Source: Berkiella sp963829835 (GTDB lineage Bacteria > Pseudomonadota > Gammaproteobacteria > Berkiellales > Berkiellaceae). From it: a stretch of DNA of 64,000 bases. The stretch lies in NCBI GenBank assembly GCA_963829835.1, contig CAWHKC010000002.1, positions 1 to 64,000 on the forward strand. The letters run 5' to 3'. A program made the position numbers and the translations under genes. The notes beneath the pieces were generated by a model. It saw nothing but the letters and a program-made list of their open reading frames with translations. It did not search any database and was not told the DNA's origin. Positions 17,304 to 25,739 of the stretch are shown piece after piece (the stretch's first letter is position 1; every line of letters starts with the position of its first letter).

Positions 17304-17933
17304 ATGCCTACAAGTTCCTCTCCACAATCCATGAGTCTCACTCGTCGCCAAACTGAAGTCCTACAAGTTATTCGCAATCATATTGAGAAAACTGGTGCTC
17401 CTCCAACTCGCGCTGAAATTGCTAAAACCTTAGGGTTTCGCTCTGTCAACGCAGCTGAGGATCATTTGAAAGCACTTGCGCGCAAAGGTGCCATCACTCT
17501 CGCGCCAGGTACTTCAAGGGGAATTCAATTAGCAAAAGAACATGGTATTGGTTTACCTATTGTAAAAACACACAGTGCTGATGGTCCCGTTTATGCTGAG
17601 AAAAATTTTGACGGCAGGATGCGCATTCAAAATGAATTCTTTAGCCCAAAACCTGATTACTTATTACAAGTTCAGGGAATAAGTTTGATGGGCGCAGGAA
17701 TCAAGGATGGTGATCTCTTAGCTGTTCATTGTTGTGATCATGCTGATAATGGAAAAATTATTATTGCTCGTGTGAATAACAAGATCGTTGTTAGACGTTA
17801 TTTCCGTCATGGCGATCAAATCGAGTTAAGAGCAGAGAACACTGATCATTCTCCCATCTACTTAAATGCAAATATGCAGCCTCTTGTTATTGAGGGAGTA
17901 GGTGTGGGTGTAATTAGAACGACCAGCTTATAA
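17304..17933 (+). CDS. lexA: LexA repressor with altered cleavage site and catalytic Lys
   Basis: A 209-residue LexA. The winged-helix domain is well kept (LTRRQTEVLQVIRNHI, PPTRAEIAKTLGFRS, AAEDHLKALARKGAI), so binding to CTGT-N8-ACAG boxes is expected. The S24-type C-terminal domain aligns without gaps to E. coli LexA from GLP onward. At the cleavage site Ala84-Gly85 it has Ala92-Asp93, and at Lys156 of the Ser-Lys dyad it has Arg164 (codon AGA at 17793); the nucleophile Ser127 remains. In E. coli, Gly85 to Asp is the lexA3 allele, which is not cleaved. I infer a repressor that cannot be released by RecA. The start has about seven extra residues; ATG 17331 is an alternative. Confidence 0.95.
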   Translation: MPTSSSPQSMSLTRRQTEVLQVIRNHIEKTGAPPTRAEIAKTLGFRSVNAAEDHLKALARKGAITLAPGTSRGIQLAKEHGIGLPIVKTHSADGPVYAEKNFDGRMRIQNEFFSPKPDYLLQVQGISLMGAGIKDGDLLAVHCCDHADNGKIIIARVNNKIVVRRYFRHGDQIELRAENTDHSPIYLNANMQPLVIEGVGVGVIRTTSL

Positions 17934-17952
17934 TTTGTTGTTAGAACTTTTG

Positions 17953-17991
17953 TAAGTCCAAGTAACTCCTTTAGAGAAAAGCTTGGACTTA
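17953..17991. terminator. stem-loop after lexA (possible two-way terminator)
   Basis: The arms TAAGTCCAAG and CTTGGACTTA pair perfectly across 19 bases. The stem lies between convergent lexA and the small minus-strand gene. The trailing run is poor in T, so termination is only plausible. Confidence 0.45.
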
Positions 17992-18003
17992 TAGTTGTTT
18001 AGA

Positions 18004-18198
18004 TCACTTGCTGTGAGCTGATTCTTGTTTTTGTTTAAATCCAATTAAGGCGTTGTAATTTTCGAACGCCTTTTCTTTTCTTTCCCAGTTATTAATTGTG
18101 GGTTTTTTGACATAGGCTTCTGCGGCATAAGCGTAGACTTGATAGAGTTTTTGTTGAACTTCAATCCTTTGATTTGTTCCTTGTTCTGTTTGCAGCAC
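18004..18198 (-). CDS. small hypothetical protein, 64 residues
   Basis: A short charged, helical protein (VQQKLYQVYAYAAEAYVKK, ending KQKQESAHSK) with no known family. The case for a real gene is the start: a GTG at 18198 preceded by GAGGGG with 7-base spacing. It has no signal peptide or membrane segment. It faces lexA tail to tail, with a shared stem-loop between. Function unknown. Confidence 0.5.
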   Translation of the reverse strand: MLQTEQGTNQRIEVQQKLYQVYAYAAEAYVKKPTINNWERKEKAFENYNALIGFKQKQESAHSK

Positions 18199-18409
18199 GA
18201 TTCATCCCCTCTAAAATCTGAAAAACATAACTGTTAAAAGACTCTACTTATTTCGCATCATATTGCATTCAGGGTGTAATCGCAAACATTAAATGGCCAA
18301 TATCTCACACGTTTTCAGGGCCTTGGGGAATGTTAGGAGCTTGATTGAAATAACAGTAAGTTAGAGTATATACTAAGAGTAATAAAGCCTTGGCAAGGGG
18401 GAGCTTAGT

Positions 18410-19360
18410 ATGACTAAGAAAGGTGTAAGTACACTTTCTGAAGCAACTACTTGGCTTCAAGCTTTGATTAATCCAGACTCGCTTGATCGTCGGCGTACTC
18501 TTCAACTCGAAGAAAGAGCCGCTCAACAAGCTTATGTAAGAAATCTAGCAGTTCAAAAAGCAAAAAGTCCTGAGGCACCAAAGGATGATAGCCTTTTCAA
18601 AATGAAACAGCTTGCTGGAACTTATAAATGCAAGATTGCTAATGATGAATTTCCAAAAGGCTCAGAGGTTCAATGGATCCAAACCATCAAATCAATTGAC
18701 TACAAAGATAATGATATCGACCATCAAAATGCCGATGCTATTTTGCGACAGATAGAGAAAGTTGATTCTGTTACGGCTAAGGGTTTAGCTGAAAAAGCAG
18801 TTCAATTGGAAACCAAAGATCAACAAGCTGGACCTAAACGAGATATTAATGGCAAATTTATTGAACAAATTTTGCACGATCTTGAAAATTCTTCCTCACA
18901 ATCTTTGATTGTGAATTTAAGTAATCCTAAAAATGAAACAGCACCATTAGCATTTGCAATTCTTAAGGGTGAAAATGGTCTTTGGTTGCATGATTCCAAA
19001 CTGGGCTCTTCTATCTATTTTAAAAATACTGAAACTGAAAATTTTAAGAAATTTTTAGTTGATCATATACGACTTAATCATCAAGGTTTTAACAAAGGTT
19101 CTATTGTGCATGTTGGTAATAAAGAAACATTGAAAAAAGAAAAGGACGCCAATCTATCCAATACACAAACACACAGACATGATACTGTCGCTTTGGGGCG
19201 AAAAGCAGCCGCCGACGCGACAGCGACAGCGACAGCGACACCGACAGCGACACCGACAGCGACAGCGGCACCGACACCGGCAGATCAAGCAAAACCAGAT
19301 AGAAGAAAGCTCCCCCAGCCAACCGATCCTAAGAGTCGCCCCAAAAAGGGTAATTTTTAG
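18410..19360 (+). CDS. putative effector-like protein with Ala-Thr/Pro-Thr repeat
   Basis: A 316-residue soluble protein with no signal peptide. Residues about 160-235 (SQSLIVNLSN, PLAFAILKGENGLWLHDSKLG, SIYFKN, FKKFLVDHIRLNH) look like the second half of a YopT/C58-type papain-fold protease, where a His is followed by an Asp in a 'DP.xG' turn; here the Asp side is present (HDSKLG) but the His position seems to be Leu, so it is probably inactive or a look-alike. The C-terminus is a low-complexity AT/PT repeat and a basic tail (RPKKGNF). AAGGGGGAG precedes the ATG by 6 bases. Its stop overlaps the convergent pabA stop by 4 bp. Effector status is a guess from its make-up. Confidence 0.6.
   Translation: MTKKGVSTLSEATTWLQALINPDSLDRRRTLQLEERAAQQAYVRNLAVQKAKSPEAPKDDSLFKMKQLAGTYKCKIANDEFPKGSEVQWIQTIKSIDYKDNDIDHQNADAILRQIEKVDSVTAKGLAEKAVQLETKDQQAGPKRDINGKFIEQILHDLENSSSQSLIVNLSNPKNETAPLAFAILKGENGLWLHDSKLGSSIYFKNTETENFKKFLVDHIRLNHQGFNKGSIVHVGNKETLKKEKDANLSNTQTHRHDTVALGRKAAADATATATATPTATPTATAAPTPADQAKPDRRKLPQPTDPKSRPKKGNF
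19217..19282 (+). repeat. GCGACA hexanucleotide tandem repeat inside a gene
   Basis: Eleven six-base units: GCGACA or CCGACA, with two GCGGCA/CCGGCA variants. They encode alternating Ala-Thr and Pro-Thr. Being a multiple of three, changes in copy number would alter linker length without breaking the frame. The tract is much richer in GC than the rest of the gene. Confidence 0.9.
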
Positions 19361-19923
19361 ACTTTACCTAAAAAACCTTTCAGCATCTCATGACCATGTT
19401 CTGTTAATACCGATTCTGGATGAAACTGAACACCAACTAAGGGATAGGTTTGATGTTGTATAGCCATGATCTCATCTTGTGCGGTGCTAGCTGTCACTTT
19501 AAGTTCTTTGGGTAAAGAGCCATTTTCAACTATCAAAGAATGATAACGTGCAACCGTTAAGGGATTAGGTAAGTTACTAAAAATACCCTTTTCATCGTGA
19601 GTCACCTTTTCGGATTTACCATGCTTGGGATATTGGGCTCGAACTATCTTTCCTCCACAGGCCTGGGCAATGGCTTGGTGCCCTAAACAAACACCTAATA
19701 TAGGAATGATGCTCATAAAGGTTTTTATCAGTTCAAGGGATATACCCGCTTCATTAGGAGAACACGGACCAGGGGAAATAATGATATGGCTTGGGGCCAT
19801 TTGCTTGATATCAGCGATGGTGATTTTGTCATTACGATGGACTGCTGCTTCATAGCCCAACTCCACGACATAGCGCGCTAAGTTGAAAACAAAGGAATCG
19901 TAATTATCGATAATCAATATCAT
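19357..19923 (-). CDS. pabA: aminodeoxychorismate/anthranilate synthase glutaminase subunit
   Basis: A 188-residue class I glutamine amidotransferase. The start MILIIDNYDSFVFNLARY is typical of PabA/TrpG; the triad Cys is in GVCLGHQAIAQ (about residue 79) and the His-Glu pair in VQFHPESVLTEHG. It supplies ammonia for making 4-amino-4-deoxychorismate (folate) or anthranilate (tryptophan). The gene stands alone with no synthase subunit next to it, so the partner must be elsewhere; PabA and TrpG cannot be told apart by sequence, and a single protein often serves both. Confidence 0.88.
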   Translation of the reverse strand: MILIIDNYDSFVFNLARYVVELGYEAAVHRNDKITIADIKQMAPSHIIISPGPCSPNEAGISLELIKTFMSIIPILGVCLGHQAIAQACGGKIVRAQYPKHGKSEKVTHDEKGIFSNLPNPLTVARYHSLIVENGSLPKELKVTASTAQDEIMAIQHQTYPLVGVQFHPESVLTEHGHEMLKGFLGKV

Positions 19924-20057
19924 CTAGTAGGTCAGTTTGTTTACTGTTAACTGTTCAAGATAGTAACACAGAGTTCTTTCGATTTGAAATCCTATAGGAT
20001 AGGATAAGACCAATGAATTCGACTACCCAACAATAATTCTAATAGAGTATTAAAAGA

Positions 20058-22019
20058 ATGATTTCGCCTACATGGAAAGTTTCAATTGTTTTTTTATTAA
20101 CCTTTTTTGGCTTAGCCGCTCAAGCTGAACCCCTAGCGCCAGATGATTTGGCTTCACAAAGAGCGATTTATATTCGAGCCGAACATGCTCTGAAAAAACA
20201 TGATCATGCAAATTATGAGCGGTTATCTCAAAAAATTACTACTTACCCGCTTTATCCTTATTTAGTTTATGATGATTTAAAACGAAAAATTCAATCCGAT
20301 AATCCGAATCATATTAGCTATGATCGCATTAAACAATTCCAACAAAATTTCCCAGATTTCCCTTTTAATAAAGCATTACATAACATCTGGTTAACAAAAT
20401 TAGCTAAGACTAAACATTGGGAACAATATGTCAAAAGCTATCAACCAAGTGATAATGAAGAGCTTAGTTGTTACTACCATTATGGCCAATACCAACTGAC
20501 AAAAGAAGTTGCCCATCTTGAAAAAGCAAAAGAATACTGGTTAGTGGGACATTCTCAACCTGAAAGCTGCGAACGACTTTTTTCTGCTTGGTCAAAGACA
20601 GGCGGCCTAACCCAAAGTCTTATTTGGGAAAGATTTAGATTAGCTATGAATGAAAAAAATATCACTTTGTCGAAACATTTAATTAAACAAATGTCTCCGG
20701 TAGAACGACAAGCCGCTTTGCAATGGGAAAAATTAGTCAAAAATCCGAATTTAATAACATCTGACAAATTTCTTGATAGTTTACAAGCTTCAGATAAAAT
20801 CGAAGCGCAAATAGTCACTCATGGCCTTCAACTCTTGGCCAAAAAAGATCCCAAAAAAGCAATGAGTACCTGGAAAGAACTTAAAAGTGAATTCTATTTT
20901 ACTGATATTCAACAAAATATGATCCAAAGAGATATTGGTGTCTATCTTTCCCATCAAAGAAGTCCTTTAGCCAAAGAATGGCTTGCTCAGTTACCGAATA
21001 AAGCTTTAGATAGCACCGCTTTAGAGTGGCGTATACGTTTAGCCTTAAGCGAACAAGATTGGCCAAGTGTTTTAAAATGGATCGATTCTCTCACTCCTGA
21101 ACTTAAAGCAGATAAAAGTTGGCTCTATTGGAAAGCCCGTGCTTTAGAAGGCACCGGTAATCAAGCACAAGCGATACCCATTTATCAACAACTCGCTAAC
21201 ACAAGAAACTATTATGGTTTTGTGTCCAGTTTGCGCTTAAAACAACCCATTTCTATAAAACATCAAATAGCCGAAATAGATCCAGTCGTTCAAAAACGTG
21301 TTTCAAATCTGCCTGCGATAAAACGTTTCCAAGAACTCCAGTTACTGGGAAAAGATGCTGTAGGACGTGTTGAATGGTTTCGAGCACTCAATAAAATGAA
21401 TGAGCAAGAGATCCTAGCTGCGGCCAAAATTGCCCAAAACATGAACTTACATGATATTGCTATTTTTACGATGTCTAGAGCAGATTTTAAAGATGATGTT
21501 CCTTTGCGCTTTCCCCTTGCTCATAAGAAAGAAATTGTCACTAATGCGAATAAACATAATATCGATCCTGCTTGGATTTTTGCTATAGCACGTCAAGAAA
21601 GTGCTTTTTTCAATGAAGCTATTTCAAGTGCTGGCGCAAGAGGGATCTTACAATTGCTCCCCTCCACCGCTAAAACCTTAGCTAAAAAACATGATATTCC
21701 CTATGATTCAGAATTTTCATTACACGAAATTGAGATTAATGTTCAACTGGGAGCAGTCTATTTAAACAATCTGAAAAAGCAAATGCAAAATCACCCTATT
21801 TTAGCAACGGCTGCTTATAATGCTGGCCCTACGCGTGCTTCTGTCTGGTTACCCACCACTACTCAAGAAGCGGATATCTGGATTGAAAACATACCTTATA
21901 AAGAAACCAGAGAATACGTTAAAAATGTATTGGCATTTACCAGCATCTATCGCTCACGTTTGGGTTACCCTGCAGCACTGTCGCTGATGATGAAGCCGAT
22001 ACCAGCTAAGAAAACATAA
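20058..22019 (+). CDS. slt: soluble lytic murein transglycosylase
   Basis: A 653-residue periplasmic enzyme that cleaves peptidoglycan glycan strands to 1,6-anhydro products. A signal peptide (VSIVFLLTFFGLAAQA) is followed by the long helical superhelix of Slt70 and a C-terminal SLT domain. The catalytic Glu is in AIARQESAFF (about residue 515), then SAGARGILQLLPSTA and AAYNAGP, the standard motifs. Length matches E. coli Slt (645). Its products feed the recycling route in which nagZ of this window acts. It is followed by the small ATPase gene on the same strand, 93 bp away. Confidence 0.94.
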   Translation: MISPTWKVSIVFLLTFFGLAAQAEPLAPDDLASQRAIYIRAEHALKKHDHANYERLSQKITTYPLYPYLVYDDLKRKIQSDNPNHISYDRIKQFQQNFPDFPFNKALHNIWLTKLAKTKHWEQYVKSYQPSDNEELSCYYHYGQYQLTKEVAHLEKAKEYWLVGHSQPESCERLFSAWSKTGGLTQSLIWERFRLAMNEKNITLSKHLIKQMSPVERQAALQWEKLVKNPNLITSDKFLDSLQASDKIEAQIVTHGLQLLAKKDPKKAMSTWKELKSEFYFTDIQQNMIQRDIGVYLSHQRSPLAKEWLAQLPNKALDSTALEWRIRLALSEQDWPSVLKWIDSLTPELKADKSWLYWKARALEGTGNQAQAIPIYQQLANTRNYYGFVSSLRLKQPISIKHQIAEIDPVVQKRVSNLPAIKRFQELQLLGKDAVGRVEWFRALNKMNEQEILAAAKIAQNMNLHDIAIFTMSRADFKDDVPLRFPLAHKKEIVTNANKHNIDPAWIFAIARQESAFFNEAISSAGARGILQLLPSTAKTLAKKHDIPYDSEFSLHEIEINVQLGAVYLNNLKKQMQNHPILATAAYNAGPTRASVWLPTTTQEADIWIENIPYKETREYVKNVLAFTSIYRSRLGYPAALSLMMKPIPAKKT

Positions 22020-22112
22020 TTTTCTTATATTTATATACAGGACTCAATCCGCGATTCTATGACTTAATCTATATTTTATAAAAGCCCTTTTCATTTTACA
22101 CCAGGATATTAA

Positions 22113-22670
22113 GTGCCTAAGAAACAACCTTGGATACAGTCTCTGAAACCACCGGCACGTCCAAAGGTTACACCTGGCTATCAACATGATTTGAATTTCC
22201 CTAGTCTCCTCCAGACACATCACTTTACCTTTAACACCTTAGAAGAAGCCACCCAGCTGGCTGCATATATTACCAGCCTCTACCCAGAGAAATTCCATAA
22301 AAGAATAGAATTAGGGCTAAATGAGCTTTTTTTTAATGCCATTGAACATGGAAATTTAGGAATTGATTGCGAATTAAAAGCGATGTTAAAGAAAGCCAAT
22401 CAATGGGAAAATGAAGTTCAAAAACGACTTAACACTTCTCCAAATCAAACCAAATATGTTGAAGCATCGATAGAGATTAACCCTACTTACATTTTATTAA
22501 AGGTAAAAGATCAAGGAAAGGGATTTGATTGGCGACTATTTCATGAAGGAAGTGAGAAGCCATCATACGAACCCCATGGACGAGGTTTAATGATGGCCAA
22601 AAAATACTGTTTTGATAAAGTTGAATTTTCAGAAAAAGGCAATGAAGTTCATTGTTTGGTGTATTTGTAA
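22113..22670 (+). CDS. anti-sigma-factor-like HATPase
   Basis: A 185-residue GHKL ATPase domain with the N box ELFFNAIEHGN, the G1 box DQGKGFDW and the G2 box GRGLMMAKKY. This is the layout of RsbW/SpoIIAB-like serine kinases or anti-sigma factors, with an insertion of about 30 residues between N and G1 boxes and no sensor or receiver domain. The start is a GTG at 22113 with AGGAT 5 bases upstream. There is no sigma or anti-anti-sigma gene next to it, so the partner is unknown. It ends one base before the convergent argR stop. Confidence 0.8.
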   Translation: MPKKQPWIQSLKPPARPKVTPGYQHDLNFPSLLQTHHFTFNTLEEATQLAAYITSLYPEKFHKRIELGLNELFFNAIEHGNLGIDCELKAMLKKANQWENEVQKRLNTSPNQTKYVEASIEINPTYILLKVKDQGKGFDWRLFHEGSEKPSYEPHGRGLMMAKKYCFDKVEFSEKGNEVHCLVYL

Positions 22671-23150
22671 TCAATCGTACAATATATAAAAATTATCTAT
22701 ATTCTTCTCTAAACGATCTTTAAAAACCATCAACGTTTCTTTATCTTGCATAATTACCAAAACCGTATCATCACCCGCTATTGTCCCTAAAACACCATAA
22801 TAAGGATCTGTTTTACCACTTTCATTTTGAATTTTCTGATCAATTTGATAGGCAAGGGCATTTGCATTGCCGGGTAGCGTTGTTAACAAGATAAGATTCG
22901 GCAAAGACATTTTAATACTAAACACAGGAATGCGAGACAAGGTTTCCTGACTTAACATCTGATAGCGATTATTCACTTTTACAATATTCAGCTTCTTAAG
23001 CCACCGCGACAAAGTGGATTGCGGAATATCGACCCCATTTTCTTTAAGTTTTTCTTGGAACTGGCTTTGTTCAGATAACTCATTATTTATTACAATACGT
23101 ATCAATAAGTTCTCAAGAGTTTCTGCATCTCGACTCATAGTTGGGCACAT
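22671..23150 (-). CDS. argR: arginine repressor ArgR
   Basis: A 159-residue regulator of arginine genes. The N-terminal winged helix (LSEQSQFQEKLKENG, IPQSTLSRWLKKLNI) has the STLSR recognition helix of ArgR, and the C-terminal oligomer and arginine-binding domain holds GTIAGDDTVLVI, where the Asp pair binds arginine. The start may be ATG 23150 or ATG 23138 (MSRDAE); neither has a clear ribosome site. It is 34 bp downstream of argH on the same strand, so the repressor sits with its likely target operon. Confidence 0.92.
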   Translation of the reverse strand: MCPTMSRDAETLENLLIRIVINNELSEQSQFQEKLKENGVDIPQSTLSRWLKKLNIVKVNNRYQMLSQETLSRIPVFSIKMSLPNLILLTTLPGNANALAYQIDQKIQNESGKTDPYYGVLGTIAGDDTVLVIMQDKETLMVFKDRLEKNIDNFYILYD

Positions 23151-23184
23151 GTCTTAGGTTGATTAACAATTATGATAAATTACC

Positions 23185-24492
23185 TTAATCTGTTAATGCT
23201 GTCCATTGACGATATTCATTCATTTTTTCAATACTCAGTTCAATGCCCAGATTTCCTGTGGCACCTAGATGCGTTTTACTTAAGATATTCTCGACCGGGG
23301 AACTCAATTGAACTTTATCAAGTTCATTCGCCACTTGTTTATAAGCATCTCTAAAGGGGATCCCTTCTTTGACAAGAGACAATACTTTATCTGTAGCAAA
23401 AATTTCAGTTGTAAAAGAGTTTACACAATTCTGTTGATTAACTTGCAATTGCGAAAATACCCTTGTAAAAACTTGAAGTGACATATTCGTTATATCAAAG
23501 CCTTGCATTAAAGGACGCTTAGTTTCTTGAAAGTCTCTATTATATCCTGAAGGCAATGCTCGAATCAGTTCTAACACTTGAAATAACAACCCTTGCATCG
23601 TAGCAGATTTTGCTCTGATTAATTCCAATGGACAAGGATTACGCTTCTGTGGCATTAGACTACTGCCAGGGCAAAATTTTTCGGGCAATGTAAGATAACC
23701 AAACTCAGGTGCACCAAAAACGATAATATCTGTCGACATTTTGCTTAAATCATTCATTATCTGCACTAAAGCACTCAAGATAATAGATTCAAATTTTCCA
23801 CGACTATTGTTTGCATACAACACATTATTTTGAACTGCTCTAAAACCCAATAGATCCGAAGTATATTGCCTATCGATATCCAAAGACACCCCGTAACTTG
23901 CAGCCGATCCTAAAGGACATTGATCGACCAACCAATAAGCGTTTTTTAAAAGCGCTATATTATCCAACATAGATTCACTGAAAGCGCCAGCCCACAATCC
24001 CATTGAAGAAGGCATTGCCCTTTGAAAATGGGTTCTACCTGGCATAGGGACATCGTGATAACGTTTAGCAAAATGGCATAACACTTCGCAAAGAGTTAAG
24101 ACTTCCTTGGTGATATTCATTAACCAGTCCTTTGAATATAATCTCATATCCAACAAGACTTGATCGTTCCTTGAACGTGCAGTATGTAACTTTTTCCCTA
24201 AATCACCACATTGTGCTATTAATGCATTTTCAACTGCAGTATGCACATCTTCATCTTGAAATTGAATAATAAATTTATCTTCTTTTGCCAAACTGATGAT
24301 ATCGTTCAAAACCTGAACTAATTGCTGGCATTCAAGCGTAGTTAATATACCAATTTTATTTAACATCTTGGCATGCGCGATACTACCAATACAGTCGTAT
24401 ACGACAAGGGCTTGATCCAATTGTGGATCATCCCCTGTCATAAAAGTTTCAATTAAGTGATCAAGAGTGTATCCTTTGTCCCACAACTTCAT
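23185..24492 (-). CDS. argH: argininosuccinate lyase
   Basis: A 435-residue member of the fumarase/aspartase superfamily that splits argininosuccinate to arginine and fumarate. Motifs: TARSRNDQVLLDMRLY, MPGRTHFQRAMPSS, and the flexible signature loop GSSLMPQKRNP with its catalytic Ser. It overlaps the preceding synthase-like gene by ATGA and is the last biosynthetic gene of the arginine operon. The protein is slightly short of E. coli ArgH (457) but all active-site segments are present. Confidence 0.94.
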   Translation of the reverse strand: MKLWDKGYTLDHLIETFMTGDDPQLDQALVVYDCIGSIAHAKMLNKIGILTTLECQQLVQVLNDIISLAKEDKFIIQFQDEDVHTAVENALIAQCGDLGKKLHTARSRNDQVLLDMRLYSKDWLMNITKEVLTLCEVLCHFAKRYHDVPMPGRTHFQRAMPSSMGLWAGAFSESMLDNIALLKNAYWLVDQCPLGSAASYGVSLDIDRQYTSDLLGFRAVQNNVLYANNSRGKFESIILSALVQIMNDLSKMSTDIIVFGAPEFGYLTLPEKFCPGSSLMPQKRNPCPLELIRAKSATMQGLLFQVLELIRALPSGYNRDFQETKRPLMQGFDITNMSLQVFTRVFSQLQVNQQNCVNSFTTEIFATDKVLSLVKEGIPFRDAYKQVANELDKVQLSSPVENILSKTHLGATGNLGIELSIEKMNEYRQWTALTD

Positions 24493-25739
24493 GTTGTACC
24501 TCCATTGATAATATCATGTTGTCTTTTTGCCAGAATTTCAAAAGGCAAGCCACGGATCTTAGCGGCATGAGAACACCATCGTTGATCGAAAGAAGCACTT
24601 TTAATTGAACGTACTTCAGGCGCAAAAAGCGAAAAGTGAGATTCTCGATGAATAATTTCAATGTTACCTTTATATAATTTGGCTTTAATTTTACCTGAAA
24701 CAACTTGTTGCGTTTGAATAATAAAAGCATCAAGCGCTTCTTTCAAAGGGGCAAACCATTGGCCATGATAAACAAGATAAGCCCATTTCGCATCAATACC
24801 CTTTTTAAATTGTATTTCATCTTTGGTTAAACATTGCTGTTCTAAATCACGATGTAACTTTAAGATCACATGCGCTGCGGGTGCTTCATAAATTTCACGG
24901 CTTTTAAGTTCCATGATGCCATCTTCGAACATGTCAATTAAACCAATTCCTTGCGAGCCCGCAATGAAATTTAGCTTAGCAATTAAATCATCTAAGGCAA
25001 ATTTCTCTCCATTGAGTGAAATCGGCAAGCCTTTGATAAATTCGATTTCCACTTCAGTGCCTATTTCTGATGCCTTAGCAAATGGAAACTTCCACATCCA
25101 CACATCATCTGGAATTGCTTGATTTAAATCAATGGCCCCAGATGCAATCGATCGACACCATAGAGTCTTATCATCACCACCTACAATTTTTTCATCAACA
25201 GGAACCCCCCAGTGTTTACATAATAGAAGCTCATCAAATCGCGTCAAATCAAAATCTCTTACTGGAACAAGGACATCTAATTCAGGCGCAAAAAGCTTAA
25301 ACACATTATGCATTCGGTATTGATCATTACCTTTGCCAGTTGATCCCTCCAAAATCGCATCACACCCTTGTTTTTTTGCTTCTTGTGCAACTATTTTTGC
25401 GACCAGCTGACGCGTCATAGAAGTTGACACGGGGTAACCATTGTAATCAGAATTGGCCATAATGGCTTTTGTTAACCACTTTTTTGAAAATTCTTCTTTA
25501 GCATCAATCAAAAGCGGTTTTATCCCTAATGCTTTGGCTTTCTCTTGCACTTGTTGCAGTTCCTCGATCCCTTGTCCCACATCAATGGTAATGGGAATGA
25601 TATCTTTTGCCTCGTAAATATGGCGTAACAAGGCAATAGCGAGCGAAGAATCTAAACCGCCAGAAAAGGCAACTGCTACTTTTTGCCCTTTTTTAACTGG
25701 CGTTTGTTGAATTTTTTCTAGTATCGTTGCAAGTGTCAT
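24489..25739 (-). CDS. second argininosuccinate-synthase-like protein
   Basis: A 416-residue paralogue of ArgG, placed between argG and argH. The ATP pyrophosphatase loop is AFSGGLDSS, and EGSTGKGNDQYRMH keeps the Asn-Asp-x-x-Arg triplet of the family. Two substrate segments differ from classic ArgG: SIE(C/G)G reads SIASG, and VENR reads FEDG; the Tyr of REIYE is kept. The start ATG 25739 overlaps the argG stop (ATGA) and has AGGAGG 5 bases upstream; a longer form from 25766 is rejected. It may be a divergent synthase, a partner subunit, or act on a related substrate. The family is certain; the exact reaction is not. Confidence 0.82.
   Translation of the reverse strand: MTLATILEKIQQTPVKKGQKVAVAFSGGLDSSLAIALLRHIYEAKDIIPITIDVGQGIEELQQVQEKAKALGIKPLLIDAKEEFSKKWLTKAIMANSDYNGYPVSTSMTRQLVAKIVAQEAKKQGCDAILEGSTGKGNDQYRMHNVFKLFAPELDVLVPVRDFDLTRFDELLLCKHWGVPVDEKIVGGDDKTLWCRSIASGAIDLNQAIPDDVWMWKFPFAKASEIGTEVEIEFIKGLPISLNGEKFALDDLIAKLNFIAGSQGIGLIDMFEDGIMELKSREIYEAPAAHVILKLHRDLEQQCLTKDEIQFKKGIDAKWAYLVYHGQWFAPLKEALDAFIIQTQQVVSGKIKAKLYKGNIEIIHRESHFSLFAPEVRSIKSASFDQRWCSHAAKIRGLPFEILAKRQHDIINGGTT

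Noticed and set aside
19101..19463. Two ORFs rich in Leu-Ser or Arg-Gln around the hexanucleotide tract
   Set aside because: They are other-frame readings of the GCGACA repeat; composition is fully explained by it.
24461..24733. 90-residue ORF at the argH / synthase-like junction
   Set aside because: Out-of-frame reading of the second synthase-like gene; no family pattern.
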